From contig NZ_QSIL01000005.1 of NCBI RefSeq assembly GCF_003469185.1, positions 130,339-194,338 on the forward strand: a stretch of DNA of 64,000 nt. Reading direction: 5' to 3'. Origin of the DNA: Collinsella sp. AM34-10. Lineage in GTDB: Bacteria; Actinomycetota; Coriobacteriia; Coriobacteriales; Coriobacteriaceae. Below the pieces are notes generated by a model. The model did not search any database and was not told the DNA's origin. It saw nothing but the letters and a program-made list of their open reading frames with translations. Both the position numbers and the translations under genes were made by a program. Below, in pieces: positions 45,009 through 53,680 of the stretch; within the stretch, counting starts at the first letter, position 1; the number at the start of each line of letters is the position of its first letter.

Positions 45009-46742
45009 CTACCTGCTATTTTCTATAACATCTGCCATAAGACTAAAAACCCTATCTCTAAGTTCACACTCCGAGTGAACTCCAAGCAAGGCATAGCTCT
45101 TGTTCTTGGCCTCTTTGACGGTTCCCCGAGCAACGTTAAGATGCGCGCAAATCTCGGTGGTTCTATTGCCATCAAAAACGCATGTCATGATATCGGCATA
45201 AAGCGGCGTGAAACCAAGCCTCAAGAAGGCCTCACGCACGGTATCGCGTCGATCACCCACCCGAACCGTATCTTTCGAACGCAAGAATAGCAGCGAATTA
45301 GCCATAAGGATAAGTACGGCAAGGAACGCAGTCACGCGTAAGGCAGGCATAAGGCCGCCAACGGCCTCACCGCTCCCAACGGACTCAAAGAAAATGTACA
45401 GTCGACTTACCACATCGTGAACCCAGAACGCTGCTCCAGCACCCACAGACACCGAAGAAAGGGTGAGTTCAGGCGAAAGGCACAAGTGCATTTCAGACAT
45501 CCACCGTATAGCCGCACGGCAACACAGGGCCACAAGCACTATAGCTATCGATAGGATTATCGCATCATGCTCAAAGCCGAAGCATACGAGGATTTCCTCG
45601 ATGCCCATTCCAGACGCATACATAAACAGGAAGCAGACGAAGACTATCCTGCAGTTCTGATTGAACGATGAGGACCCCAGCGATTCTGAACGGTGATCAT
45701 GGCCTTTTGTTGCGTCAAGATGCCACGCATCCTTTGACAAGAGAAGTCCAGCCGTCGCCTCTGAAATGCTTTTATATCCGGTTTTAGTCAAGGCCCGCGA
45801 CAAATAGGTACGGGCAGTAGACGGGGAAATGTCCAAGGCAGAAGCAATCTCCTCGTACGTTTTTCCCTCTATCCTCATAGAGAAAACCGCGGACTCCCTT
45901 TGAGAAAAACCCGAAGCCGTAGGGATATCGGCAACTGCAGAGTGTTTTCCTCCTAATTTGGCGGCCGCAGAAAAAGCGCTCGTTAAGTCGGGGAAAAATC
46001 GCGTTATGGCCCTGGCAAGGATACTGCCCAAAACGGTAACCAGAAGCAATACGATCTCTTGATGCCCACCAAAGCTCAGGAGCACAGCTCCGATGTTTAT
46101 ATTGCGCGAAAACAAACAATCCGTATCGAGAATAACGGCGGCATTACCAAACGCAAGAGGTTCGACGAGCAAGGCAGCAACCCCCATCTCGGCGTTAACG
46201 GAAAGGAAAGAACCGATGGAGTCCATCAACGGGACGAGAAGAAACTGAAGGCCAACAAGCAAAGCAATCAAGAGCACAACGGGGCTGTAAAGTGCGAGCT
46301 CAGGATACCCGTGGAGAGCAGAGCTATCGGCCACATGTTTCCCCTTTAATCCCGCACGTATGTTTGCGAATTCACCGCCAAGCGCCCAAGAACAGCAAGC
46401 GACAAGCAAGGGGGCTAGTAACAACAAAATGAACGCGAGCACCGAAACCACAACATGAAATTGATGAAAGACATTAAGAGATATCGTGTACATCACAAGA
46501 AGTGCAATGTCTACGAGCATAAGTCCAAAAAGCCTTTTGGAAATACCCTGTCTCACAGGGCGAGAGATGAGGCCCACACAGAAGCCCGAAAGCAGATGCA
46601 GACCGATAAGAACGGTGCCAGAAAGGCCCGTATAAATACTTGGCGCCACACAATACAGACCAGCCGCCCCTATAAACAACATAATTGAATGCCAGAGGAA
46701 CGAGCGCGTCACGTTTTGCAGGGCAGCTGCCACGGTTGCCAT
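45009..46742 (-). CDS. Membrane regulator with two LuxR-type HTH domains
   Basis: 577 residues in the order membrane helices (about 15-260), HTH 1 (about 305-365: GFSQRESAVFSMRIEGKTYE, EIASALDISPSTARTYLSRA), second set of helices (about 395-505), HTH 2 (about 515-570: LGFTPLYADIMTCVFDGNRT, TEICAHLNVARGTVKEAKNK). It looks like two membrane LuxR regulators joined in one chain. ATG 46742 has AGGAG ten bases upstream. It lies 124 bases before the ABC fusion gene on the same strand and is its likely regulator. Confidence 0.8.
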   Translation of the reverse strand: MATVAAALQNVTRSFLWHSIMLFIGAAGLYCVAPSIYTGLSGTVLIGLHLLSGFCVGLISRPVRQGISKRLFGLMLVDIALLVMYTISLNVFHQFHVVVSVLAFILLLLAPLLVACCSWALGGEFANIRAGLKGKHVADSSALHGYPELALYSPVVLLIALLVGLQFLLVPLMDSIGSFLSVNAEMGVAALLVEPLAFGNAAVILDTDCLFSRNINIGAVLLSFGGHQEIVLLLVTVLGSILARAITRFFPDLTSAFSAAAKLGGKHSAVADIPTASGFSQRESAVFSMRIEGKTYEEIASALDISPSTARTYLSRALTKTGYKSISEATAGLLLSKDAWHLDATKGHDHRSESLGSSSFNQNCRIVFVCFLFMYASGMGIEEILVCFGFEHDAIILSIAIVLVALCCRAAIRWMSEMHLCLSPELTLSSVSVGAGAAFWVHDVVSRLYIFFESVGSGEAVGGLMPALRVTAFLAVLILMANSLLFLRSKDTVRVGDRRDTVREAFLRLGFTPLYADIMTCVFDGNRTTEICAHLNVARGTVKEAKNKSYALLGVHSECELRDRVFSLMADVIENSR

Positions 46743-46845
46743 AAAATCAAAGCTCCTAGATAGCATTTTGGTTATTTTAACATCGTTCCCGGCGTTAAAA
46801 AAACTGTTACCCGAATTAATCAATATCCCCCCTCCACCAAAAGGC

Positions 46846-46878
46846 ACCACGCTGATCCTCCGCTTTTGGAAGCGATAA
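46846..46878 (+). pseudogene. Remnant of a LuxR gene 3' end
   Basis: Codons for TTLILRFWKR and TAA match the last ten codons of the regulator at 41329-42294 (TTLILHFWKR). Homology continues downstream through hairpin H6 to about 46970. The remainder of the gene is missing; upstream sequence is unrelated. Confidence 0.65.
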
Positions 46879-46913
46879 CCTGCTAAAAAGGGACAGGTTT
46901 ATTTTGGCAGGTT
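46877..46913. repeat. Constant-loop hairpin H6
   Basis: 12-bp stem AACCTGCTAAAA / TTTTGGCAGGTT (one mismatch); minus-strand loop TAAACCTGTCCCT. Part of the same longer repeat as H2 and H5. Confidence 0.7.
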
Positions 46914-46985
46914 TTATCTGGGCAAACGTCAACAGCCGTAGGAGAGCTGCTTTCCCTCGCGGCGATCTTCTAACAGAAAAAACTG

Positions 46986-47102
46986 AGTGAGTAGACTTTT
47001 TGCAGGAGGCGAAGCACGCCCCAAAACGCCACAGCCCTGACCTGCGGTTTTATTGGGCGCCACCCGCGATGTGCTCGACAGATCCAAAAAAGTCTACTCA
47101 CT
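46986..47102. repeat. Inverted repeat with 16-bp arms and 85-nt interior
   Basis: AGTGAGTAGACTTTTT (46986-47001) and its exact complement (47087-47102). The interior contains CCTGACCTGCGGTTTTAT, which recurs as CTCTGACCTGCGGTTTCAT at 51452-51470 in another gap. Confidence 0.55.
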
Positions 47103-47127
47103 TGGCCTTGAGACTCATCAGTCAGAC

Positions 47128-47169
47128 AAAAAAACGCCGCGAAGGGGGGGCTGGACTCCCTTCGCGGCG
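47128..47169 (-). terminator. Terminator of the BceAB-type transporter operon
   Basis: Perfect 12-bp stem CGCCGCGAAGGG (47135-47146 / 47158-47169) followed on the minus strand by seven T residues. Confidence 0.88.
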
Positions 47170-47208
47170 GTTGTTCGCACTGGTTTTGCGACGATTTTGC
47201 CCCGCTTG

Positions 47209-49446
47209 TTACTCGCTGTAGCGGGTGGCGATGGCAGCTTGTACCATGCCGGTGCTCATGAGGTACGTCACCAGGAAGTAGCCACCGTATGCTGCCAGGA
47301 AGATTGCACAGGTGAGGCCCACGGTGCCGGCGATGCTCATATCGCCGAATACGCTCACCAGCTCGATGATCACCTTGAGCGCCACAAAGGAGTGCGCCAG
47401 GCCCACTGCCAGCGTGAACAGAAAGAACACCGCTTGCTGCGCCATCACCGAATGGCGAATCTGGCGGTCGTCACAGCCAATCTGTGCCAGCACACGATAG
47501 CTGCGGCTGCCGTCGGCCACATTGGAGAGCTGCTGGATCGACAGAATCGCCGCGCACGCAACGACCAGTACAAAGCCAATGTAGATGGCCAGATAGCTAA
47601 TCATGCCGTTCATCTGCGCTGCTTGCGTGTACATCTCGGAACGCGTGATGAAGACTCCCCACGACCCCGGCTCCTTGCCGTTAACGAGCAGATTGTCGAG
47701 CAAGGTGTATTTAATGCTCTCGTCTGCCTCGGTCGTATCCATACCCTGTTTGTAATTAACGAGCAGATTACTGGAATACGGTTGCAGATTAAGCTGGGAC
47801 AGCAGCTCATCGGCTACGACCACGGTACCGGGATTGCTGCCCATCGCCGAGTTGGCGATGGCCGCCGTGTCCTCGTCCGACTTATCGGTTGCGGGCTTGA
47901 GCTCATGCCCGCCCAAGGTGAGGGTATGGCCGCCGGCCATATATTTGGTGTACAGGTCGCCCAGCTCACCGCCCATATCACACGTGAGCAGATACTGGTC
48001 GCGGCCAATGCTCACCGGCTCCTCGCCCATCATCTGGCGCAGTTTGTTGTACTGGCTCGCCGGCGTCACATACAGACCCATCGCATCGGCGTTGCTTCCC
48101 TCGAGCGCCTTGGGAAGCTTTTCGCCCATGGCCTTGCACATCTCACCCGCCACCACCGAGGGGCCCGAGCCGCCAAGCGGGTAACTCAGATACGAATCGA
48201 TCTGCACATGCTCACCGGCAACATCGGCGATATTGACCTTCTTGCCGGTCTCGTCGTTGTTGTCCGCCGACTTGCCCTTAATAACGTCTGCAACGTTATC
48301 GGGATCTTTACGATCGCCATGCCATGCAGCGTACAAATCGACCGTTGCATCGGCCAGCACCATGCGATCGGCCTCAGACGGATTGACATACTCCTTGTAG
48401 TAGTCGAGCGTTTCGGGCGTGTAATAGACATACGTCTGAGACACGTCAACAGGGTTATAGCGCTCCAGGTTTTCGTTCATCACATTGGCAATAGACATAC
48501 CGCACGTCACCGAGGTAATGGCCAAAAACAGAATCATCGCGATGACGCCCATCGAAAAGCACACCGTGTTGACCTTGGCCGCAAGCTGGCGCACGGTAAA
48601 CATGTTAAGTCCGCGCCAATACACGCCGCGCAGGCTCTGCAGCAGCTTGATGAGCATGCCCGAGAGTCCCCAGAACAGGGCAAAGGTGCCTACCGTGACC
48701 ATGGCCGTGGTGATGCCAAACTGGCTCATTGCCCCGTCCAGCTTGTCGCCCGTCTCGGTTAGCGGGAACCCATCACGTAGCAGACGGTAATAGGCCACGC
48801 CCACAAGCACCACGCCCACAGCAAAGATGGCAATCGCGATCCAGGGGTTGCGTGTCTTGATGCTCTCGTTGCGACGCTCGGCACCCATAAGCTCGATGAG
48901 TTTGGTACGGCGCACGGCGCGAAGGTTCAGCAGGAGCGTGAGCACAAACATTACGAGCATGCAGGCAAGGGTCAGGTTGAACGCATGCACCGAGAAAAAG
49001 AAGCGGAAATTGGCGATCTGCGTCTTGAAGAGTGAGGCCGTAAAGAATGTCATGAGCTGCGAGAGCCCCACGCCCAGCACGATGCCGGCGACAAAAGCGC
49101 CGACCGAGACGATCACCGTCTCGAGCGCCATGATCGTGGCGACGCGCCCGCGCCCCATGCCGAGCACCTGGTACAGGCCAAACTCCTTTTTGCGGCGTTT
49201 CATGATGAAGTTATTGGCATACACCATCAAAAAGGCCATGACACCAGCCAAAAAGTACGTGAGGTAGCCGAGCATGGTGCCCATGAGCTCGGACAGGCCC
49301 TCTTCCTTAATGCCGGCGATATCGACCTGCATTGATACGGTGTTGAATGCATAGAAGACCGTGACGCCCAAGGTGAGCGTCAGCAAGTAGACGAGGTAAT
49401 CGCGGCCGGCGCGGCGGACGTTGCCCCAAGCGAGTTTACAGAGCAT
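47209..49446 (-). CDS. FtsX-like ABC transporter permease (BceB/antimicrobial peptide type)
   Basis: 745 residues with FtsX-type four-helix groups: an N-terminal helix (LAWGNVRRAGRDYLVYLLTL), helices around residues 50-330, a large extracytoplasmic domain (about 335-620), and C-terminal helices (YLAIYIGFVLVVACAAILSI onward). Pairs with the ATPase gene, whose end it overlaps by 11 bases. BceAB-type transporters give resistance to cell-wall-targeting peptides or act in flux sensing. No two-component system adjoins it here. ATG 49446 has GAGGG upstream. Confidence 0.87.
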   Translation of the reverse strand: MLCKLAWGNVRRAGRDYLVYLLTLTLGVTVFYAFNTVSMQVDIAGIKEEGLSELMGTMLGYLTYFLAGVMAFLMVYANNFIMKRRKKEFGLYQVLGMGRGRVATIMALETVIVSVGAFVAGIVLGVGLSQLMTFFTASLFKTQIANFRFFFSVHAFNLTLACMLVMFVLTLLLNLRAVRRTKLIELMGAERRNESIKTRNPWIAIAIFAVGVVLVGVAYYRLLRDGFPLTETGDKLDGAMSQFGITTAMVTVGTFALFWGLSGMLIKLLQSLRGVYWRGLNMFTVRQLAAKVNTVCFSMGVIAMILFLAITSVTCGMSIANVMNENLERYNPVDVSQTYVYYTPETLDYYKEYVNPSEADRMVLADATVDLYAAWHGDRKDPDNVADVIKGKSADNNDETGKKVNIADVAGEHVQIDSYLSYPLGGSGPSVVAGEMCKAMGEKLPKALEGSNADAMGLYVTPASQYNKLRQMMGEEPVSIGRDQYLLTCDMGGELGDLYTKYMAGGHTLTLGGHELKPATDKSDEDTAAIANSAMGSNPGTVVVADELLSQLNLQPYSSNLLVNYKQGMDTTEADESIKYTLLDNLLVNGKEPGSWGVFITRSEMYTQAAQMNGMISYLAIYIGFVLVVACAAILSIQQLSNVADGSRSYRVLAQIGCDDRQIRHSVMAQQAVFFLFTLAVGLAHSFVALKVIIELVSVFGDMSIAGTVGLTCAIFLAAYGGYFLVTYLMSTGMVQAAIATRYSE

Positions 49447-50221
49447 CGGAGCCCTCACCGCCCATCATGGCAACGACCTCCATAATGCGGTCGAAGAACT
49501 CTCGGCGGTCGGTGTCGCCGCGGCGCAGCTCGGTGAAGATCTTGCCGTCGCGGATAAACAGCACGCGGCTCGTGTAGCTGGCGGCAAAGCTGTCGTGCGT
49601 GACCATGAGCACCGTGGCGCGCAGGCGGCGATTCAGGGCCTCCAGGCTCTCGAGCAGCAGGCGGGCGCTCTTGGAATCGAGGGCGCCGGTGGGCTCGTCG
49701 GCCATGATCATGGTGGGGTCGGTGACGAGCGCGCGAGCAGCGGCGACACGTTGCTGCTGGCCGCCGGACATCTGGTAGGGGTACTTGTCGAGTACCTGGC
49801 TAATGGACAGGCGCGCGGCCACATCCTGCACGCGAGTCGAGATTTCGGCCGAGTTTGTGCGGGCGATGGTGAGCGGCAGGGCGATGTTCTCGCGTGCCGT
49901 GAGCGTATCGAGCAGGTTGGAATCCTGGAAGATAAAGCCCAGCTCCTCGCGGCGGAACTGCGAAAGCTTGGCCTGCTTCATGCGCGTCACGTCCTGGCCG
50001 TTGATGCGAATGGTGCCGCTCGTGGCGGCATCGATGGTCGACACGCAGTTGAGCAGCGTCGACTTGCCCGAGCCCGAGGTGCCCATGATACCGACGAATT
50101 CGCCGCGGTTGACGGTAAAGCTGACGTCGTTGAGCGCGCGGGTCACGTTGCCCAGCGCTCCATATACCTTTTCGAGATGCGCGACCTCCAGTACCGGGGT
50201 CGCCATTTGGGTGGTTTGCAT
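49436..50221 (-). CDS. ABC transporter ATP-binding protein (BceA/LolD type)
   Basis: 261 residues with Walker [11 protein letters not shown]-loop [22 protein letters not shown], signature [10 protein letters not shown], Walker [13 protein letters not shown] and H-loop MVTHD. The DEPTGALDS segment and length fit the MacB/BceA group. ATG 50221 has AAAGGA upstream; its stop overlaps the permease start. Confidence 0.92.
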   Translation of the reverse strand: MQTTQMATPVLEVAHLEKVYGALGNVTRALNDVSFTVNRGEFVGIMGTSGSGKSTLLNCVSTIDAATSGTIRINGQDVTRMKQAKLSQFRREELGFIFQDSNLLDTLTARENIALPLTIARTNSAEISTRVQDVAARLSISQVLDKYPYQMSGGQQQRVAAARALVTDPTMIMADEPTGALDSKSARLLLESLEALNRRLRATVLMVTHDSFAASYTSRVLFIRDGKIFTELRRGDTDRREFFDRIMEVVAMMGGEGSDAL

Positions 50222-50365
50222 ACCGAGTCCTTTCTTGCGATTAGTCTACGGCATCTATAGTCGCAAGGAGCCGAGTCGGCTACCATCGATATGGCTTACG
50301 CTTGCCTTACCGTTGTGTAAGGTAAGGGTAGCCTGCCATGTGTTGATGTGGAGAGAGGACTCCTG

Positions 50366-51352
50366 TTGAAGACTGTTCATGTTGCCGCTGGGATCATTCG
50401 CAAGGATGGATCTGACGAGCTGCTTGCCGTGCAGCGCGGCTACGGCGACATGCAGGGACTGTGGGAATTCCCAGGTGGCAAACTCATGCGCGGCGAAACA
50501 CCCGAAGGCGCTGTGCGCCGCGAGCTTATGGAAGAGCTACAGGTAAAGGTCACCAACCTACGTGATTTCTACACCGTTGAGTATGACTACCCCGATTTTC
50601 ATCTCTCAATGGAGTGTTACTACTGCTCGCTGGCTGATGAATCCGATGAGCCCCAGAAGCACGACCGCCAGCTCGATATCCGCTGGATTCCGCGCACCTC
50701 GCTTGCCACGGTGGAATGGATGCCCGCCGACAAGGGGCTCATTGATGCGCTGATTGAGCTAAAGGAAGACCGGCTTGAGGCTAATGGCGCTGCCAACGAT
50801 ACCGAGACCACGGCCGACGAGCCCGCTACCAAACCCAAGCGCAAGCCTAAGCGCCACAGCAAAAAGCGCCCCAAGCCCGGCCTGCTGGACGGCATCGATA
50901 CCTCGGACCTTTCCGCCGACGAGCGTGAGCTCGTGCGCCGTCGCGCCGCGATAAAAAAGTCCATGAAAGGAAACAAGCGCGCCAACACCAAGCCCGAGTT
51001 GCTCGTTCGCCAGCGCCTGCGGGCAGCAGGCCTCACGGGATACCGTCTGGAATGGAAGGTACCTGGCAAGCCCGACATCGCCTTCCCCGGGCGCAAGATC
51101 GCCATTTTTGTCAACGGCTGTTTTTGGCATCGCTGTCCCAAGTGCAATCCCAGCCAGCCCAAGCGCAACGTTGAGTTTTGGGAGGCAAAGTTCCGTCGCA
51201 ACGTCGAGCGCGACTGCGCTGCCGTGGCAGCACTCACTCAAATGGGCTGGACACCCATAACCATCTGGGAATGCGAGCTCAAAAAAGACCGCATCGACGC
51301 CACCATGGAAAAGGTCATCGAGCAGGTGCGGGCCGCAGAGCCGCAACGCTAA
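50366..51352 (+). CDS. NUDIX hydrolase fused to a Vsr-type mismatch endonuclease
   Basis: 328 residues in one frame. Residues 1-130 form a MutT/CTP-pyrophosphohydrolase-like NUDIX domain with GGKLMRGETPEGAVRRELMEEL. A Lys/Pro-rich linker (KPKRKPKRHSKKRPKPG) leads to a Vsr domain (about 200-320) with NTKPELLVRQRLRAAGL, VPGKPDIAFPGRKIAIFVNG, CFWHRCPKC and EFWEAKFRRNVERD, ending IWECEL. The presumed active-site Asp (KPDI) and His (FWH) are present. TTG 50366 has AGAGGA upstream; GTG 50348 is an alternative. Both halves would act against mutagenic lesions: oxidised nucleotides and T:G mismatches. No cytosine methyltransferase is nearby. Confidence 0.85.
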   Translation: MKTVHVAAGIIRKDGSDELLAVQRGYGDMQGLWEFPGGKLMRGETPEGAVRRELMEELQVKVTNLRDFYTVEYDYPDFHLSMECYYCSLADESDEPQKHDRQLDIRWIPRTSLATVEWMPADKGLIDALIELKEDRLEANGAANDTETTADEPATKPKRKPKRHSKKRPKPGLLDGIDTSDLSADERELVRRRAAIKKSMKGNKRANTKPELLVRQRLRAAGLTGYRLEWKVPGKPDIAFPGRKIAIFVNGCFWHRCPKCNPSQPKRNVEFWEAKFRRNVERDCAAVAALTQMGWTPITIWECELKKDRIDATMEKVIEQVRAAEPQR

Positions 51353-51605
51353 CAGCGAGCATTCACACGCTCCGCACGTCCGCGCCACATCCACGTCACA
51401 AACCTTAGAAAGCCCTTAAGCTCAAAACCTTTCAAGAGTGTCACTCGATAGCTCTGACCTGCGGTTTCATCGTAACGCCAAACCTCATTAAGCCTTTCTT
51501 TAGCGCTTCTTTGCGACGGCCGCGGCATAATACAGCCAACGCACGGGACCTAGCAGCACACCCCGTGCGCAACCTTTTGGTGGACATCGAGGAGGCCGCA
51601 TAAGC
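51353..51605. other. Intergenic region after the NUDIX-Vsr gene
   Basis: 253 bases. It contains CTCTGACCTGCGGTTTCAT (51452-51470), nearly repeated at 47035-47053, and the upstream region of the small frame at 51606. No strong terminator is visible. Confidence 0.35.
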
Positions 51606-51815
51606 ATGCATTCTTCCAATGACGCAGCGCAGCAGCCATCCCTAAAACATGCAGACCTTTTCTCCTTCCCCCCGACACAGAGAAACGGCCTCCTCGACTC
51701 CCCAACCACAAAAGCCAAACGCTCAACCGACCAGAGCCACAACTTGCGAGCATCGTTCGAAAAGCTCCAAGCATCCCTAGACAAGGCGTTCCCCGAACAG
51801 GCAAGAGCAATCTAA
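51606..51815 (+). CDS. Small hypothetical protein
   Basis: 69 codons with GAGGAGG nine bases before ATG 51606. The product is polar and Ser/Gln/Lys-rich, with a short predicted helix at the end (LRASFEKLQASLDKAFPEQA). No family recognised. It precedes the AraC gene by 25 bases. Confidence 0.45.
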   Translation: MHSSNDAAQQPSLKHADLFSFPPTQRNGLLDSPTTKAKRSTDQSHNLRASFEKLQASLDKAFPEQARAI

Positions 51816-51840
51816 GCCCATCGCGCTTTATACTGATGCC

Positions 51841-52779
51841 ATGCGAAACATGGATCACATAGAATTGCACCGCGGAGGACGCGAGGAAGCGTTTCCCGAG
51901 ACCGCCGAAGACTGGCCCTATATTGCCGAACGCGCAGAATTCGCTCGCTATCCGGGCAATTCCGTCCCCTGGCACTGGCATTCCGAAGTTGAGCTTTTCT
52001 ACATGGAGCAGGGAGCGATTGACTATCGAACGCACGCGGCTCATGAGCACGTATGCTTTGAGGAAGGGTCCGCCGGCTTTATCAACGGCGGCGTTTTGCA
52101 CAGCACGCTGCAATCACCCAATTCGGCGCCAGCCATTCAAATGCTGCATATCTTTCAGCCGTCGATGCTCGGCGATCCCGCGGGACGTCTCCAAAAGCGC
52201 TACATCAACCCATTGCTTCAATGTCGAGGCGTCGATGTGCTCAAATGGTCGCCCACCAATCCCGACGATATGCCCTTTATCGATTTGCTGAAGAGCTCCT
52301 TTAGCCACGACCTTCAACGGCCGCAGAACGAGATGGCGCTTCGAAATAGTTTGTCAGAGCTCTGGATTCAGATTAACGCCAAGACCGAACCGCTCTTTTC
52401 TTCCGACGGCGCCTCTTGGATGACCAGCCGCGACGTACAGTTCAAGGCAATCCTGGACTTTATCCGCGCAAACTATGCAGCCGCTATAGATGTGCCCCAG
52501 ATGGCATCTGCAGCCGGCGTAAGCGAAAGAGAGTGTTACCGCATTATCGAAACTTGTGCAGGAACGACCCCGGCGGCATATCTACGCGCATACCGCATAA
52601 ACCGTGCTTGCGAACTTTTGGCACACACCACGCGAACGGTACAGACAGTCGCGCGCCAATGCGGATTTATAACAGCAAGCCATCTTGGCCAGGTATTTAA
52701 AGAACAAATGGGGTGCACTCCTTCGAGCTATCGAGCAGCGAGGCAGAATCTCGATAGCACCAGGCAGAAATCCCGCTAG
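51841..52779 (+). CDS. AraC-family transcriptional regulator
   Basis: 312 residues. The N-terminal cupin-like sensing domain has the W-H-W-H-x-E pattern VPWHWHSEVELFYMEQG, and the C-terminal double HTH runs from about residue 205 (LDFIRANYAAAIDVPQMASA, AGVSERECYRIIETCAGTTP, then VQTVARQCGFITASHLGQVF). Sugar or small-molecule responsive regulators share this layout. It precedes the HAD phosphatase by 56 bases; the ligand is unknown. Confidence 0.88.
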   Translation: MRNMDHIELHRGGREEAFPETAEDWPYIAERAEFARYPGNSVPWHWHSEVELFYMEQGAIDYRTHAAHEHVCFEEGSAGFINGGVLHSTLQSPNSAPAIQMLHIFQPSMLGDPAGRLQKRYINPLLQCRGVDVLKWSPTNPDDMPFIDLLKSSFSHDLQRPQNEMALRNSLSELWIQINAKTEPLFSSDGASWMTSRDVQFKAILDFIRANYAAAIDVPQMASAAGVSERECYRIIETCAGTTPAAYLRAYRINRACELLAHTTRTVQTVARQCGFITASHLGQVFKEQMGCTPSSYRAARQNLDSTRQKSR

Positions 52780-52835
52780 CCCTTCTTCTGTCACTGCATC
52801 AAACTTGCAGGCAAACAACAGAGAGGAGCAATCAT

Positions 52836-53459
52836 ATGAAGCACTTTGACCATATCGTATTTGACGTTGATGGGACATTGGCAGATACAGAAGAAAGCGT
52901 TCTGTCATCGCTTGTCCAGATTGTCCAAGAAGAGACCAGCAAAACGCTTCCCCGACACGAGCTTGACTTTGCCCTCGGCATACCCGGCAAGGATGCCCTT
53001 GAGAAACTTGGGATCTACTCGCAGACAACGTTGGATCGCTGGTGCCAAGTTGCCGCCAGCTTTAAAAGCACCATCAGCGTGTTTCCAGGTTTGCTTGAAG
53101 TCATCGCAACACTCGCCGATAGCGGCTGCAAACTTGGCATCGTCTCCTCACGTGCGCGCGACGAATACGCAAAAGAAATTGCACCCCTTGGTTTCGATAA
53201 GTATTTTGAGCACATCATCCTTGTCGAAGACACAACCGAACATAAACCTGCACCCGCACCCATGCTCGAATATCTCCGACGTGCGGGCGCGAATCCTGGC
53301 AACGTCGTCTACGTTGGCGACACCGTCTACGACGAACAATGCGCAACTTCAGCAGGGGTCAGTTTTGCCCGAGCAGCATGGGGATCACACCAAGATATCC
53401 CAAACGCCACCTACAACCTCAAAACCCCCAACGACCTACTAACCCTAACAACCAAATAA
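52836..53459 (+). CDS. HAD-superfamily hydrolase, phosphoglycolate phosphatase-like
   Basis: 207 residues with HAD motif I DVDGTLADT, a helical cap, motif II IVSSR, motif III lysine in EHKPAP and motif IV VGDTVYDEQ. Likely a small-molecule phosphatase. ATG 52836 has GAGAGGAG upstream. Confidence 0.88.
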   Translation: MKHFDHIVFDVDGTLADTEESVLSSLVQIVQEETSKTLPRHELDFALGIPGKDALEKLGIYSQTTLDRWCQVAASFKSTISVFPGLLEVIATLADSGCKLGIVSSRARDEYAKEIAPLGFDKYFEHIILVEDTTEHKPAPAPMLEYLRRAGANPGNVVYVGDTVYDEQCATSAGVSFARAAWGSHQDIPNATYNLKTPNDLLTLTTK

Positions 53460-53522
53460 CCCACGCGTCCCACCCTTTCAGCCCCAACGCCACAAGGGCG
53501 ACGACCTCGAGTAGGTCAACCT

Positions 53523-53647
53523 GGGAGGGACGAGGGCTTAGTTCCCCAATCTTTCCGCAGGGGGCAAAAAGCCTCGCCGCACGAAGTGCGCAGCGAGGCT
53601 TTTTGCATGCCCGAGGACGATTGGGGAACTAAGCCCTCGTCCCTCCC
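53523..53647. repeat. Nested palindromic repeat, copy D (uninterrupted)
   Basis: Perfect 28-bp outer arms (53523-53550 / 53620-53647). TTCCGCA at 53553-53559 is followed by GGGGG. A 14-bp inner stem (53564-53577 / 53593-53606) has the tip CGCACGAAGTGCG, then GCCCGAGGACG. It is the empty-site counterpart of the IS110-split copy C and lies between convergent genes (HAD phosphatase and aldolase). Confidence 0.8.
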
Positions 53648-53680
53648 CGGGATATGTAGCGAGTCAGAGTACCCTTGCTG

